From Rubrobacter sp. (GTDB lineage Bacteria; Actinomycetota; Rubrobacteria; Rubrobacterales; Rubrobacteraceae): a DNA stretch of 17,795 nt. The position numbers and the translations under genes are program-made. Location of the stretch: NCBI GenBank assembly GCA_013695335.1, contig JACDAR010000008.1:1-17795 (forward strand). The letters are read 5' to 3'. The notes under the pieces are model-generated. The model saw only the letters and a program-made list of their open reading frames with translations, made no database searches and was not told the origin of the DNA. Below, in pieces: positions 1 through 7,191 of the stretch; positions within the stretch are counted from its first letter, which is position 1, and each line of letters begins with the position of its first letter.

Positions 1-291
1 GTCTTCACGCTCGCGCTCTGCACTATACCCGATCCAGCCCTGGCCCTGGCAGAAGCCCGCCGGGTTCTCCGTCCCGGCGGGCGGCTCTTGCTACTGGAAC
101 ACGTCCGTAGCCCGCTACGCCCCGTGCGCGCGCTTCAGCGGGCGCTCGAACCGCTTTCGATCCGCTTTCAGGCCGATCACCTGACGCGTGAGCCATTGGA
201 CTACGTGCGCGGGCACGGCTTCGAGGTTGAAGTCATCGAACGCTCCAAGCTGGGTATCGTCGAGCGCATCTCCGCCTGCAGGCCGGGATAA
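1..291 (+). CDS. Class I SAM-dependent methyltransferase, C-terminal fragment (5' end outside window)
   Basis: The frame is open from base 1 to a TAA at 289-291 and gives about 96 residues. It begins with a hydrophobic strand (VFTLALCTIPDP), then a helix and the turn RRVLRPGGRLLLLEHV. That turn is the classic motif around strands 4 and 5 of UbiE/Methyltransf_11-type Rossmann methyltransferases. The SAM-binding N-terminal half (motif I) lies outside the window, so substrate and full length cannot be judged. The end of the protein (VEVIERSKLGIVERISACRPG) fits the last strands of that fold. The gene converges on the copper operon with only 11 bases between stop codons. Family assignment is secure; any specific role (quinone, lipid or metal methylation) would be a guess. 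Confidence 0.85.
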   Translation, partial: VFTLALCTIPDPALALAEARRVLRPGGRLLLLEHVRSPLRPVRALQRALEPLSIRFQADHLTREPLDYVRGHGFEVEVIERSKLGIVERISACRPG

Positions 292-300
292 CCCCGGACC
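281..300. terminator. Possible small hairpin between convergent genes
   Basis: The bases CCGGG (283-287) and CCCGG (293-297) can pair around a 5-base loop, and GG/CC at 281-282 and 299-300 can extend the stem past a bulged A. It overlaps the methyltransferase stop and lies in the gap before the end of the minus-strand DUF4396 gene, a logical place for a shared terminator. No T-run follows on either strand, so an intrinsic terminator is only tentative. Confidence 0.25.
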
Positions 301-302
301 CC

Positions 303-758
303 TCAGTGTCCGTGATGCTGGTGGACTACGGCGTGTCCTTTGCCGCGGGCGATGAGGTAGCGGTTCACGGGGAAAGCCGCCACGAAGGCGACCGCCAGCG
401 CGAACACCAGGCTCCCCCAGAAGAGAATATCTCCCAGCCCAGCGTGCATCGCGCCCGGGATGAAGACCATGATCAGGTTGTCCACGACCTCCATGACCGC
501 TATGGAGAACGTGTCCGAGGCGAACGCGAGCGGCAACACCGTCGAGAGGGCCATGCCGGATCTCAGAAGCGGGAGGGAAGTCAGCGAATACCCGAAGAAG
601 AAAGCCAGCACGATCGCCAGCACGATGGTGGCGAAGTTGCCCCACCCGAGCGCCATCCCTATCACCATCCCGAGCACCTCACCGATAGCACACCCCGTCA
701 GGCAATGCACCGTCGCGCTTAACGCCGTCCTGTTCAACGAAGATGTGTTTGAAGCCAT
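303..758 (-). CDS. DUF4396 family membrane protein, last gene of the copper operon
   Basis: This is a 151-aa integral membrane protein recognised as DUF4396. It carries the family's conserved His-Cys-x3-Cys segment (HCLTGC, residues 18-23) leading into the first membrane span. About four hydrophobic segments follow (roughly 24-38, 42-64, 68-100 with an SDTFSIAVMEVVDN acidic patch, and 108-130). The C-terminus is a His-rich tail (HAVVHQHHGH). The start is an ATG preceded by AAAAGGAG at good spacing. It is the sixth and last gene of the run headed by copA, 49 bases after the DUF305 gene. DUF4396 has no established function. The HCxxxC motif, the His tail and the operon suggest metal binding or transport in the membrane, which is inference. 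Confidence 0.85.
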   Translation of the reverse strand: MASNTSSLNRTALSATVHCLTGCAIGEVLGMVIGMALGWGNFATIVLAIVLAFFFGYSLTSLPLLRSGMALSTVLPLAFASDTFSIAVMEVVDNLIMVFIPGAMHAGLGDILFWGSLVFALAVAFVAAFPVNRYLIARGKGHAVVHQHHGH

Positions 759-807
759 AACTACTCCTTTTCAGAATTCGGTTGCCTCTGAAACGGCTTC
801 GGATTTT

Positions 808-1467
808 CTAGCCTTCCGGGTACCATTCGTTCCGCCAGGATTTCATCTGTTCGATCTCGCGTGCTTGCGCGGAGATGATGTCGTCTGCGAGCTTCTTGAT
901 GTCTGGGTTGTCGCTGTGTTCGGAGGCGGTTCGGGACATCTCGATGGCCGACTGGTGGTGCGGGATCATAGCGTCTATAAATGCCCTGTCGAACGGCTTC
1001 CTGTCCGCGAGCTTGCCCGGCTCCATCATCATGCCCATGCTATCCATCTGCTCCTGACCCATGTGCATGGGAATTCTGGAAGTACCGAACTCCTTCTGTT
1101 TGATGGACTTCAGCATTTTGATCTCGGCCTTCTGGGTGGAGATGATGTTTTTGGAGAGGTTGGAGATCTCTTCGTGCTCGGCGTTATTCAGCGCGACCTG
1201 AGCCATATCCACCGCGCCCTGATGGTGAACTACCATGCCGTCTATGAACGCTTTGTCGGAATACTCGCCATCTTTCGCGGACGTCCCGGAGCCGTGGTCC
1301 ATGCCCTTCATGCCGCCGGACTTGTCGCCGTGTTTCATCTCTTCGTGGTCCATGCCTTTCATGCCTTCGCCTGAGCCGCCGGGTTCCTCGGAAGCCCCGC
1401 AAGAGGCCAGCGTCAGCGTGAACGCAAGGAGCAACGCGGCAAAGGCAAACCTGCCGTACTTCTTCAT
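808..1467 (-). CDS. DUF305 family lipoprotein, His/Met-rich
   Basis: This 219-aa secreted protein has a lipoprotein signal: KK, a hydrophobic core, then the lipobox LASC with Cys23 as the predicted lipidated residue. Residues 36-59 form a linker with repeated GMKGMDH units, rich in Met and His. The rest is an internal duplication. Unit 1 is at about 73-122 (FIDGMVVHHQGAVDMA) and unit 2 at about 162-211 (FIDAMIPHHQSAIEMS). Each ends in an IIS(T/A)QxxEI helix, and each carries the HHQxAxxM motif typical of DUF305, a ferritin-like helical fold. DUF305 proteins often sit beside copper genes. Surface-anchored copper binding is likely here but is inferred from composition and operon. The start ATG has AAAGGAA upstream. 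Confidence 0.88.
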   Translation of the reverse strand: MKKYGRFAFAALLLAFTLTLASCGASEEPGGSGEGMKGMDHEEMKHGDKSGGMKGMDHGSGTSAKDGEYSDKAFIDGMVVHHQGAVDMAQVALNNAEHEEISNLSKNIISTQKAEIKMLKSIKQKEFGTSRIPMHMGQEQMDSMGMMMEPGKLADRKPFDRAFIDAMIPHHQSAIEMSRTASEHSDNPDIKKLADDIISAQAREIEQMKSWRNEWYPEG

Positions 1468-1517
1468 GTTCGTTCCTTTCTCTGGAGTCGAAATCTAGCT
1501 CTCGGTTCCAGAGAGGA

Positions 1518-1925
1518 TCAGAGCCTGAGTACCTGTAAAGCGGGGAGCGTCGGTCCCCGCAGGGGATGGAGCCGGACGGGGAAGATGCGGAGATCATGAT
1601 CTGCGAATACTGAAACGCCCGCCATGCCCCACGGCCGGAAGCCGCGCAGCAGCCAGAGAGCCATCCCCAGGAGAACCGTGAACAGTACGGCGTTGTACGC
1701 AGTGCCACTCGCGAGGTGTCCGGCTTCGTGGTGGCTGGCCTGATGGCTGTCATGGCCTCCATCCATACCGTTTATCTGCAAGGGCGCGGGCATGTGGCCG
1801 CCGTGCGCCCCGTGGGCGGGCATGGAAGCCTGGTGCGCGGCCCCGAAGAGGCCGTGGCAGGCGAGGAAGGCCACCACGAGGATGATGGCCGGAAGCCTGC
1901 CTGGTGTCAGCGGGAGAGGGATCAC
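1518..1925 (-). CDS. Small His-rich membrane protein of the copper operon
   Basis: The 135-aa protein is not recognised at family level. It starts with GTG at 1925, preceded by GAGAGG at suitable spacing. It has an N-terminal hydrophobic segment (about 11-29), then a linker (31-70) with nine His plus several Met and Gly residues (for example HGAHGGHMP and HDSHQASHHEAGH). A second membrane span lies at about 77-94, and a basic/hydrophobic tail follows. With two spans and a metal-ligand-rich loop, it could be a copper-binding membrane protein that hands metal between CopZ, CopA and the lipoprotein. That is inferred from composition and from its position between copZ and the DUF305 gene. The C-terminal 40 residues are unusually rich in Pro, Leu and Arg for a membrane protein, so the very end may be poorly conserved. 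Confidence 0.7.
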   Translation of the reverse strand: MIPLPLTPGRLPAIILVVAFLACHGLFGAAHQASMPAHGAHGGHMPAPLQINGMDGGHDSHQASHHEAGHLASGTAYNAVLFTVLLGMALWLLRGFRPWGMAGVSVFADHDLRIFPVRLHPLRGPTLPALQVLRL

Positions 1926-1936
1926 TTTGCCTCTCG

Positions 1937-2146
1937 TCAGGAAGCTACCGTATAGCCTGCGGACTGTATGGCGCGTTCGAGGTCTTCGGGCTTCACTCGC
2001 GCCTCGTCGTAAGAAACGCCGACGACGCCATTCTCGAAATTCGCGTTCGAGCGTTCGACGCCTCCGATGGCGTTCAGGGAGCTTTCCACGGCGGCTTTGC
2101 AGTGGGCGCAGCTCATGTCAGGCACGTTCAGGTTTGTTTCGGTCAT
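1937..2146 (-). CDS. copZ: Heavy-metal-associated (HMA) domain copper chaperone, CopZ type
   Basis: This 69-aa single HMA domain protein has the metal-binding loop MSCAHC near residues 10-15; its two cysteines bind Cu(I). The rest follows the ferredoxin-like beta-alpha-beta-beta-alpha-beta pattern, ending in the usual AIQSAGYTV. Its length matches free-standing CopZ chaperones. The start ATG has GGGGAGAG upstream, and the gene begins 11 bases after csoR ends. In the family, CopZ carries cytosolic Cu(I) to CopA and to CsoR, both of which are encoded next to it. The loop has His (CAHC), where both CopA domains have CAAC or CAGC; CxHC loops occur in some chaperones. It is a cytosolic protein. 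Confidence 0.92.
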   Translation of the reverse strand: MTETNLNVPDMSCAHCKAAVESSLNAIGGVERSNANFENGVVGVSYDEARVKPEDLERAIQSAGYTVAS

Positions 2147-2157
2147 GTTCTCTCCCC

Positions 2158-2469
2158 TCAGACCTTCAGAAAACGTTCGACGGCTGACACCAACTCTTCG
2201 ATCTTCTCGTCGGCGTCGCTGCCGCCGTGCTCGATAGACTCGCGCACGCAGTGCTGGACGTGGTCCTTGAGGACGAGAGATCCTACCTTCTCCAGGGCTG
2301 AGACGACGCTTGAGATCTGGGTGAGCACGTCAACGCAGTACGCCTCCTCGTCCACCATGCGCTTCACACCCCGCACCTGGCCTTCGATGCGGCTCAGGCG
2401 ATGCCTCAGCTTCTCCTTGTCGCCCGCTTCGATGTAGCCGTGCGCGGTCTGCTGTATTTGTTCTTCCAC
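2158..2469 (-). CDS. csoR: CsoR-type copper-sensing transcriptional repressor
   Basis: This 103-aa all-helical regulator belongs to the CsoR/RcnR (DUF156) family. The signature RLSRIEGQVRGV is at about 24-35. The Cu(I) ligand triad is present as Cys45, His70 and Cys74, with the same 25 and 4 residue spacing as in characterised CsoR proteins, so a copper sensor is favoured over RcnR (nickel/cobalt) or FrmR. The start is GTG, overlapping the copA stop as TAGTG. An AAAGGAG site lies inside the 3' end of copA, so translation is coupled. The family role is to bind DNA when apo and to release it when Cu(I) binds. The likely target is the C/G-tract site upstream of copA, which would make the operon autoregulated. 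Confidence 0.93.
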   Translation of the reverse strand: MEEQIQQTAHGYIEAGDKEKLRHRLSRIEGQVRGVKRMVDEEAYCVDVLTQISSVVSALEKVGSLVLKDHVQHCVRESIEHGGSDADEKIEELVSAVERFLKV

Positions 2470-4976
2470 TACCGGATCTCCTTTCGCCTCAACCTGAGCG
2501 CGTTGCCAACGACCGTCACAGACGAGAGCGCCATCGCCGCAGCCGCGAGCACCGGGTTTAGAAAACCGTACTCGCCGAGGAACGGGCGCAGAAACTCCGG
2601 AACCGTTCCGCCCGCGAAGATTGGATACAGGATGCCCGCGGCGACCGGGATCAGGGCTACGTTGTACGCGAAGGCCCAGAACAGGTTCTGCTTGATGTTC
2701 CGCACGGTCGCCTTCGAGAGCTCGACAGCCCGCGCCACGCCGCGCACGTCGCCGCTTATGAGCGTCAGGTCGGCGGCTTCCATCGCCACGTCCGCGCCGG
2801 TCCCGATGGCGATGCCAACATCCGCCCGGGCCAGCGCCGGGGCGTCGTTGATCCCATCCCCGACCATGCCGACAACCATGCCTTCTGCCTGCAAACGTCC
2901 GATTTCCGCTGCCTTGTCCTCCGGACGCACCTCCGCGAGCACGCGGTCTATGCCAAGCTCTCCGGCGACAGCTTCGGCGGTGCGGCGGTTGTCGCCCGTG
3001 ATCATGGCGACCTCGAACCCCATCCGGTGCAGCCGCCCGACCGCCTCGTGGCTCTCATCCCTGATCGTATCCGCCACCGCCACGAGTCCCGCCGGTTCTC
3101 CGTCCACCGCGACGAACATCGGTGTCTTGCCAGACTGTGCGAGATCCCCGGCCCGCGGCGCGAGGCCGTTCTCCTCCACGCCTGACTCCGCCAGGAAGCG
3201 GCTCGTGCCGACGAGAACCGCGCGCCCATCAACCCGCGCCTCGACGCCGCTACCGCCAACCGCGCGGAAGCCTTCAGCCCCCGAGAGATCCAGTCCGTGA
3301 TCTCTTGCGCCCCGGACGATTGCCTCGCCCAGCGGATGTTCGGAGCCTCTTTCGGCCGATGCCGCCAGACGCAGAAGATCCCCTTCGGAGAGGCCGTTCG
3401 TGGCGAAGATGTCGGTCAGTTCCGGTTCACCTTTCGTGAGTGTGCCCGTCTTGTCGAGGACTATGGTGGTGAGGCGATGGGCTGCTTCGAGGGCTTCTCC
3501 GCCTTTTATTAGGATGCCGGATTCGGCCCCTTTGCCCGTGCCGACCATGATCGAGGTCGGCGTCGCAAGGCCCATCGCGCACGGGCAGGCGATTATGAGC
3601 ACAGCCACGAAGTTGAGCAGCGCGAACGTGAATGCCGGGTCAGGCCCGAAGATGAGCCACACGATGAAGGTGACTACCGCCACCGCCATCACCACAGGCA
3701 CGAAGACGCCGCTGATCCTGTCGGCCAACCGCTGTATCGGGGCTTTGGACCCCTGTGCCTCCTCGACCATCGCAATGATCCGGGCCAGCGCCGTATCTTT
3801 GCCAACCTTCGTCGTCTCGAATCTGAAGGAGCCCGTGGTGTTGATGGCGCCCCCGATCACCCCGTCACCAGCCCGCTTGTCAACGGGGATCGACTCGCCC
3901 GAGATCATGGCTTCGTCCACAGCCGACTCCCCGGACACAACCACACCATCAACAGGCACCTTCTCACCAGGCCGGACGACCACCACATCCCCGACCTCGA
4001 CATCTTCGACTGGCACGTCCATCTCGTCACCGTTCCGCACCACGCGGGCTGTCCTGGCGCCGAGTCCAGCGAGTTGCTTTATGGCGTCGCTGGCGCGGCT
4101 ACGGGCGCGGCCTTCCATGAGTCGCCCGAGCAGTATGAGCGTGATGATGAGCGCGGACGTGTCGAGGTAGACGCCGGAGCTTCCGTTCGCGGTACTTGCG
4201 AACAGCCCCGGCGCGAGCGCCATCACCGCGCTGTACACGTAAGCGGTAGTCGTCCCGACCACGACCAGGGTGTTCATGTCGGCTGCGCCATGCTTGAGTG
4301 CGCCCCACGCCCCCCTGTAGAAACGCCGTCCGGCCCAGAACTGCACAGGCGTCGCGAGGATGAGCAGCCCGAGGTTCAGCCACGTCACGGGCACGGGGAC
4401 CATGAAGCCGAGCATATGCGGCAGGCTCCCGATGACGATCAGGGCCGTAAGCGCCGCCGACACCAGGAGATCCCGCCTAAGACCAGCGTACTCCCGCTCG
4501 CGTGCATCCTCAGATGCTTCGCCTTCCTCCCCGGTCTGGGCCACACCGTATCCCGCACCCTCCACGGCTGCCTCGAAATCCTTCATTACCAAAGTACCAG
4601 ATACGTACTCGACGGCGGCCTTCTCCGTGGCGAGGTTGACGTTGACTTTCAGCGTGCCCGGCACGTCCCCGAGCGCCCTCTCGACCCGTCCCACGCAGCC
4701 CGCGCAGGTCATCCCGGTTACACCGAAGCTGGCCTTCCGCGTCTCGACGCCGTACCCTGCGCCTTCGACGACCCTGGCCAGATCATCCGCTTTTGTTGAA
4801 GCCGGGTCGTATTCAACGGCAGCTTTCTCCGTCGCGAAGTTCACGTTTGCGGATGCGACGCCATCCACGCCTGAGAGGGATTTCTCGACGCGCCGGGCGC
4901 ACGCCGCACAGGTCATCCCGGAGATCGGAAGTTCTATGCGTTCGAACTGAATATCCACCAATACGTCCGCCTCCAC
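2469..4976 (-). CDS. copA: Copper-exporting P1B-type ATPase CopA
   Basis: The 835-residue ORF encodes a complete P1B-1 ATPase. There are two N-terminal HMA domains (MTCAAC at 21-26, MTCAGC at 89-94), and an actuator loop with SGES at 359-362. The membrane copper site is CPC at 464-466, with the partner signatures YN at 771-772 and MALSS at 815-819 that mark Cu(I) pumps. The phosphorylated Asp is in DKTGT at 508-512, HP is at 547-548, TGDN at 660-663 and GDGIND at 706-711. It moves Cu(I) out of the cytosol with ATP. About 16 extra residues (GGTVPEFLRPFLGEY region, 789-803) separate the last two spans. The longest ORF starts with GTG at 4976. However, GGAGG inside that start region and the predicted promoter position favour TTG at 4961 or GTG at 4958 as the real start. 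Confidence 0.97.
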   Translation of the reverse strand: MEADVLVDIQFERIELPISGMTCAACARRVEKSLSGVDGVASANVNFATEKAAVEYDPASTKADDLARVVEGAGYGVETRKASFGVTGMTCAGCVGRVERALGDVPGTLKVNVNLATEKAAVEYVSGTLVMKDFEAAVEGAGYGVAQTGEEGEASEDAREREYAGLRRDLLVSAALTALIVIGSLPHMLGFMVPVPVTWLNLGLLILATPVQFWAGRRFYRGAWGALKHGAADMNTLVVVGTTTAYVYSAVMALAPGLFASTANGSSGVYLDTSALIITLILLGRLMEGRARSRASDAIKQLAGLGARTARVVRNGDEMDVPVEDVEVGDVVVVRPGEKVPVDGVVVSGESAVDEAMISGESIPVDKRAGDGVIGGAINTTGSFRFETTKVGKDTALARIIAMVEEAQGSKAPIQRLADRISGVFVPVVMAVAVVTFIVWLIFGPDPAFTFALLNFVAVLIIACPCAMGLATPTSIMVGTGKGAESGILIKGGEALEAAHRLTTIVLDKTGTLTKGEPELTDIFATNGLSEGDLLRLAASAERGSEHPLGEAIVRGARDHGLDLSGAEGFRAVGGSGVEARVDGRAVLVGTSRFLAESGVEENGLAPRAGDLAQSGKTPMFVAVDGEPAGLVAVADTIRDESHEAVGRLHRMGFEVAMITGDNRRTAEAVAGELGIDRVLAEVRPEDKAAEIGRLQAEGMVVGMVGDGINDAPALARADVGIAIGTGADVAMEAADLTLISGDVRGVARAVELSKATVRNIKQNLFWAFAYNVALIPVAAGILYPIFAGGTVPEFLRPFLGEYGFLNPVLAAAAMALSSVTVVGNALRLRRKEIR

Positions 4977-4991
4977 TAGCCTGCGGACGCT

Positions 4992-5020
4992 ATCCTAGCA
5001 TACCCCCCTGCCCTATACAA
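4992..5020 (-). promoter_or_regulatory. Candidate copper operon promoter with CsoR-like operator in the spacer
   Basis: Read on the minus strand, TTGTAT (5015-5020) and TAGGAT (4992-4997) form a plausible -35/-10 pair with exactly 17 bases between. The spacer is dominated by a G tract. On the plus strand, 4999-5018 reads as a C tract bounded by ATAC on one side and TATAC on the other, resembling the C/G-tract pseudo-palindromes bound by CsoR. The arms are not a perfect inverted repeat. A transcript starting near 4985 would leave about 9 bases before the GTG at 4976 but about 25 bases, with a GGAGG site, before the TTG/GTG at 4961/4958. The -35 match is only three of six. Confidence 0.5.
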
Positions 5021-5063
5021 GAAGAGTTGGGTTCGGGGATGTGAGAGGTGGATTTTCCCTGGG

Positions 5064-5279
5064 TTATCTCTTGCGTTCGTCCTTGAGGATCTCGAAGATA
5101 TCTTCGATGAGGGCTTCGCGTTTGTCTGGCGGGAGGTCGCGGGGGTGGATGGTTTGTTTGTCTGACTGGAGGTTGCGCAGGGTTGCTTCTTCGGAGAGAT
5201 ACTGGTCTATGAGGCGGACGATGGCGTCAACCTTCTCGCGGGGTAGGCCGTCGCCGCCGCGGGTCAGTCTGCTCCACAT
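5064..5279 (-). CDS. Small charged protein of unknown function
   Basis: This is a 71-aa protein I do not recognise. It is rich in Asp, Glu, Lys and Arg, with two probable amphipathic helices: about residues 14-36 (REKVDAIVRLIDQYLSEE) and 52-70 (KREALIEDIFEILKDERKR). A short PRDLPPDK turn lies between them. It has no membrane segment or cysteine, so a soluble helical hairpin is likely. The ATG start follows an AAGGAG about 11 bases upstream, slightly long spacing. It lies between the phosphoesterase gene (71 bases away) and the copper promoter, on the same strand as both, and is probably read from upstream. Codon use looks like the neighbours, with no overlapping candidate on the other strand, so I take it as real. 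Confidence 0.6.
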   Translation of the reverse strand: MWSRLTRGGDGLPREKVDAIVRLIDQYLSEEATLRNLQSDKQTIHPRDLPPDKREALIEDIFEILKDERKR

Positions 5280-5350
5280 GTGGGGTGTGGCTCCTTCTTC
5301 CGGGGGCGGTGTCGCGCAGATTATACCCGTCGATATGGAGCGGGGAAGGA

Positions 5351-6214
5351 CTAGGCTTCGGTCGCCACTTTCCTGCGAAAAGAGCGCTCGCCTGAGGGGA
5401 AGAAACCTTCAGGATCGCGCCAGAGATAGGTTGTTATGCGGAGGTTGTGCTGATCTATATCCACGAGGTTGAAGCTGGAGGCGCGTCCGGGGCGCAGGCG
5501 GTTGGAGATCGTGCCCGCAGTCGAGACCACGAGGCCGGGTTCGGTCTCCTCTACGGCGTGGACTGCTTCCTGATGATCGTGGCCGCAGAGGATCAACTCG
5601 GCCCCCAGGTTCGAGAAGGCGTGGAGGGCCTGGCTGGTGTTGGCGAGACCGTGGCGGCGTGAGATCTCACCCCGCACCGGGTTGTGGTGGATCATGACGA
5701 TGCGGGCGGCGTCGGGGGCGGCGCGCGAGAATGCTTCCCTGACGCGCTCGATGTCCCTGTGGCGGACGTGGCCTATGACCCCGAGATCCTTTAGACGCGT
5801 GGTGAAGGAACCCCTGGTAATTCCATGGGCCGTGTTCAGCCCGGCTATCACGGCGCCGGGAACCTCCAGCGAGGGCGTCAGGTCCCGCGAAATGTACCGT
5901 GTATAGCGGGAGTACTTGAAATCGTGGGCCTTGCGGCGAAGCGTGCTCGCGAAGCCAAGGTTGCGCGCCACGGCCCCGAGCCAGCGGATGTCGTGGTTTC
6001 CAGGGACGACTATGTATGGGGAGATCGTTTTGATCTTGTCCAGATAACCGCGTGCCCTGGCGAACTCGGCGTTCGTGCAACGCTGGGTCAGGTCGCCCGA
6101 GACCGCCACCGCGTCTGGTGCCATCTCCGAGATAAATACCTTCAGGGCCTCCAGCCTTTCCGAGACCGCTGGGCGGCCGAAATGGAGGTCCGAGATGTGC
6201 AATACCGTGGTCAC
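5351..6214 (-). CDS. Calcineurin-like metallophosphoesterase (cyclic-nucleotide phosphodiesterase/CpdA-like)
   Basis: The 287-aa protein carries the whole metal-binding set of the calcineurin-like family in order: DLH (Asp9, His11), GD (Asp41), GNHD (72-75), His176/His177 (MIHHNPV) and GHDH (211-214). These bind the two metals that hydrolyse phosphodiester or phosphomonoester bonds. The compact single-domain length and GNHD spacing resemble the bacterial CpdA/Rv0805 class-III phosphodiesterases, but substrate cannot be told from sequence. There is no signal peptide, so it is cytosolic. The start is GTG; no strong ribosome binding site is visible just upstream. It lies 52 bases after the hydrolase gene on the same strand and before the 71-aa gene, suggesting one loose transcription unit. 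Confidence 0.9.
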   Translation of the reverse strand: MTTVLHISDLHFGRPAVSERLEALKVFISEMAPDAVAVSGDLTQRCTNAEFARARGYLDKIKTISPYIVVPGNHDIRWLGAVARNLGFASTLRRKAHDFKYSRYTRYISRDLTPSLEVPGAVIAGLNTAHGITRGSFTTRLKDLGVIGHVRHRDIERVREAFSRAAPDAARIVMIHHNPVRGEISRRHGLANTSQALHAFSNLGAELILCGHDHQEAVHAVEETEPGLVVSTAGTISNRLRPGRASSFNLVDIDQHNLRITTYLWRDPEGFFPSGERSFRRKVATEA

Positions 6215-6266
6215 AGACAGGAATTCTACTCGAAATATCGAGGCCAGAGTAACCAGTCAGGACTGA

Positions 6267-7064
6267 CTACAGATCGGCCAGAAAATCTTCCATGGCTTCG
6301 TTGAACCGCTGCGGATCTTCCAGGTTAGAGAGGTGGCCCGCGCCAGCGAGGGTGACGTGGCTGGCGCCAGGAATCTCATCTGCCATCTCGCCCATGACTT
6401 CGGGGGTGGAGACCGCGTCATCTTCGCCGCCGATGACGAGGGTGGGGACCGGGATCTCTTTCAGTAGCGGGATGGAATCCGGGCGATCCCGCATCGCCCC
6501 GAGGGCCGCGACCACGCCGTCAGGGGAACACTCCAGGATCATGCCCTTTACACTCTCCACGATCTCCGGCTCGTTTCTCAGCGTCTGTTCAGCGAGGAGG
6601 CGGGGCATCATCATTTCGGTCAGGATCGCCACTCCTTCCCTGGAGACGCGATGCGCCATCTCCTTGCGGCCTTCGCGCATCTCTTCCGAGTCCACGTCGG
6701 GGCGGGTGTTGGCGAGCACGAGGCCGGATATCCGCTCGGGGAAGAGCCTGAGGCACGCGAAGGCTAAGTAGCCGCCCATCGAGAGGCCGCCGAGCACCAC
6801 GCGCTCCAGGCCGAGGCGGTCGATGAGGGCGCGTACTCCTTCGGCGTAGTAGCGGACGTCAGGCTGGGCTGGCGTGCGGGGCGACCTGCCGAAGCCGGGA
6901 TAATCGGGGGTCACGATCCGACGTTCTTCCGAGAGCGCTTCCACTTGTGGTTCCCACATCCGGCTATTCAATGGGAAGGCGTGTAGCAGGACGATGGGGT
7001 CCTTCGCGCCTTCACCCCGATCCCGATAGGCCATCGGCCCTTTTGAGGTCCTGTGCTCCGCCAT
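6267..7064 (-). CDS. Alpha/beta-fold hydrolase
   Basis: This is a cytosolic alpha/beta hydrolase of 265 aa. The oxyanion region is LLHAFPLNSRMW. The nucleophile elbow is GGLSMGG with Ser95. An acid residue sits in GGEDDAVSTP (Asp215/216) and the catalytic His in GAGHLSNLED (His244). The cap region between about 125 and 195 is helical. The pattern suits small-ester hydrolases such as 3-oxoadipate enol-lactonase-like (PcaD) enzymes, but no pathway genes are nearby and I give no substrate. The frame is open upstream to a GTG at 7124, but I chose ATG 7064 because AAAGGAG lies 8 bases before it and the conserved fold begins just after. It is divergent from the methionine aminopeptidase gene. Confidence 0.9.
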   Translation of the reverse strand: MAEHRTSKGPMAYRDRGEGAKDPIVLLHAFPLNSRMWEPQVEALSEERRIVTPDYPGFGRSPRTPAQPDVRYYAEGVRALIDRLGLERVVLGGLSMGGYLAFACLRLFPERISGLVLANTRPDVDSEEMREGRKEMAHRVSREGVAILTEMMMPRLLAEQTLRNEPEIVESVKGMILECSPDGVVAALGAMRDRPDSIPLLKEIPVPTLVIGGEDDAVSTPEVMGEMADEIPGASHVTLAGAGHLSNLEDPQRFNEAMEDFLADL

Positions 7065-7191
7065 CTCTGCCGCTCCTTTCCTTCTGAATTCCCCACTGCC
7101 CCACACATATACCCAGCCGAACACGTTAGCATTTCATACGGCACCTGGCTTCTGGCGCCGGGCGGATGTGCTACCTTGATCCCAGATATCC

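Noticed and set aside
460..1374. Long plus-strand open frame of 304 codons opposite the DUF4396 and DUF305 genes
   Set aside because: It runs antisense to two well-recognised proteins, has low-complexity composition and no family resemblance; it is a shadow typical of GC-rich DNA.
2401..4170. Large plus-strand frames opposite copA, rich in Ser, Pro, Arg and Thr
   Set aside because: They mirror the codon pattern of copA on the other strand and have no recognisable domain or ribosome binding site.
6255..6268. Inverted repeat AGTCAG-GA-CTGACT at the end of the hydrolase gene
   Set aside because: Arms are six bases with a two-base centre, too tight for a stable hairpin, and no T-run follows on the minus strand. 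It overlaps the stop codon and is probably chance.
7141..7191. Riboswitch or structured RNA leader upstream of map
   Set aside because: The gap is short, with only a GC-rich patch and no conserved aptamer-like pattern that I can recognise.
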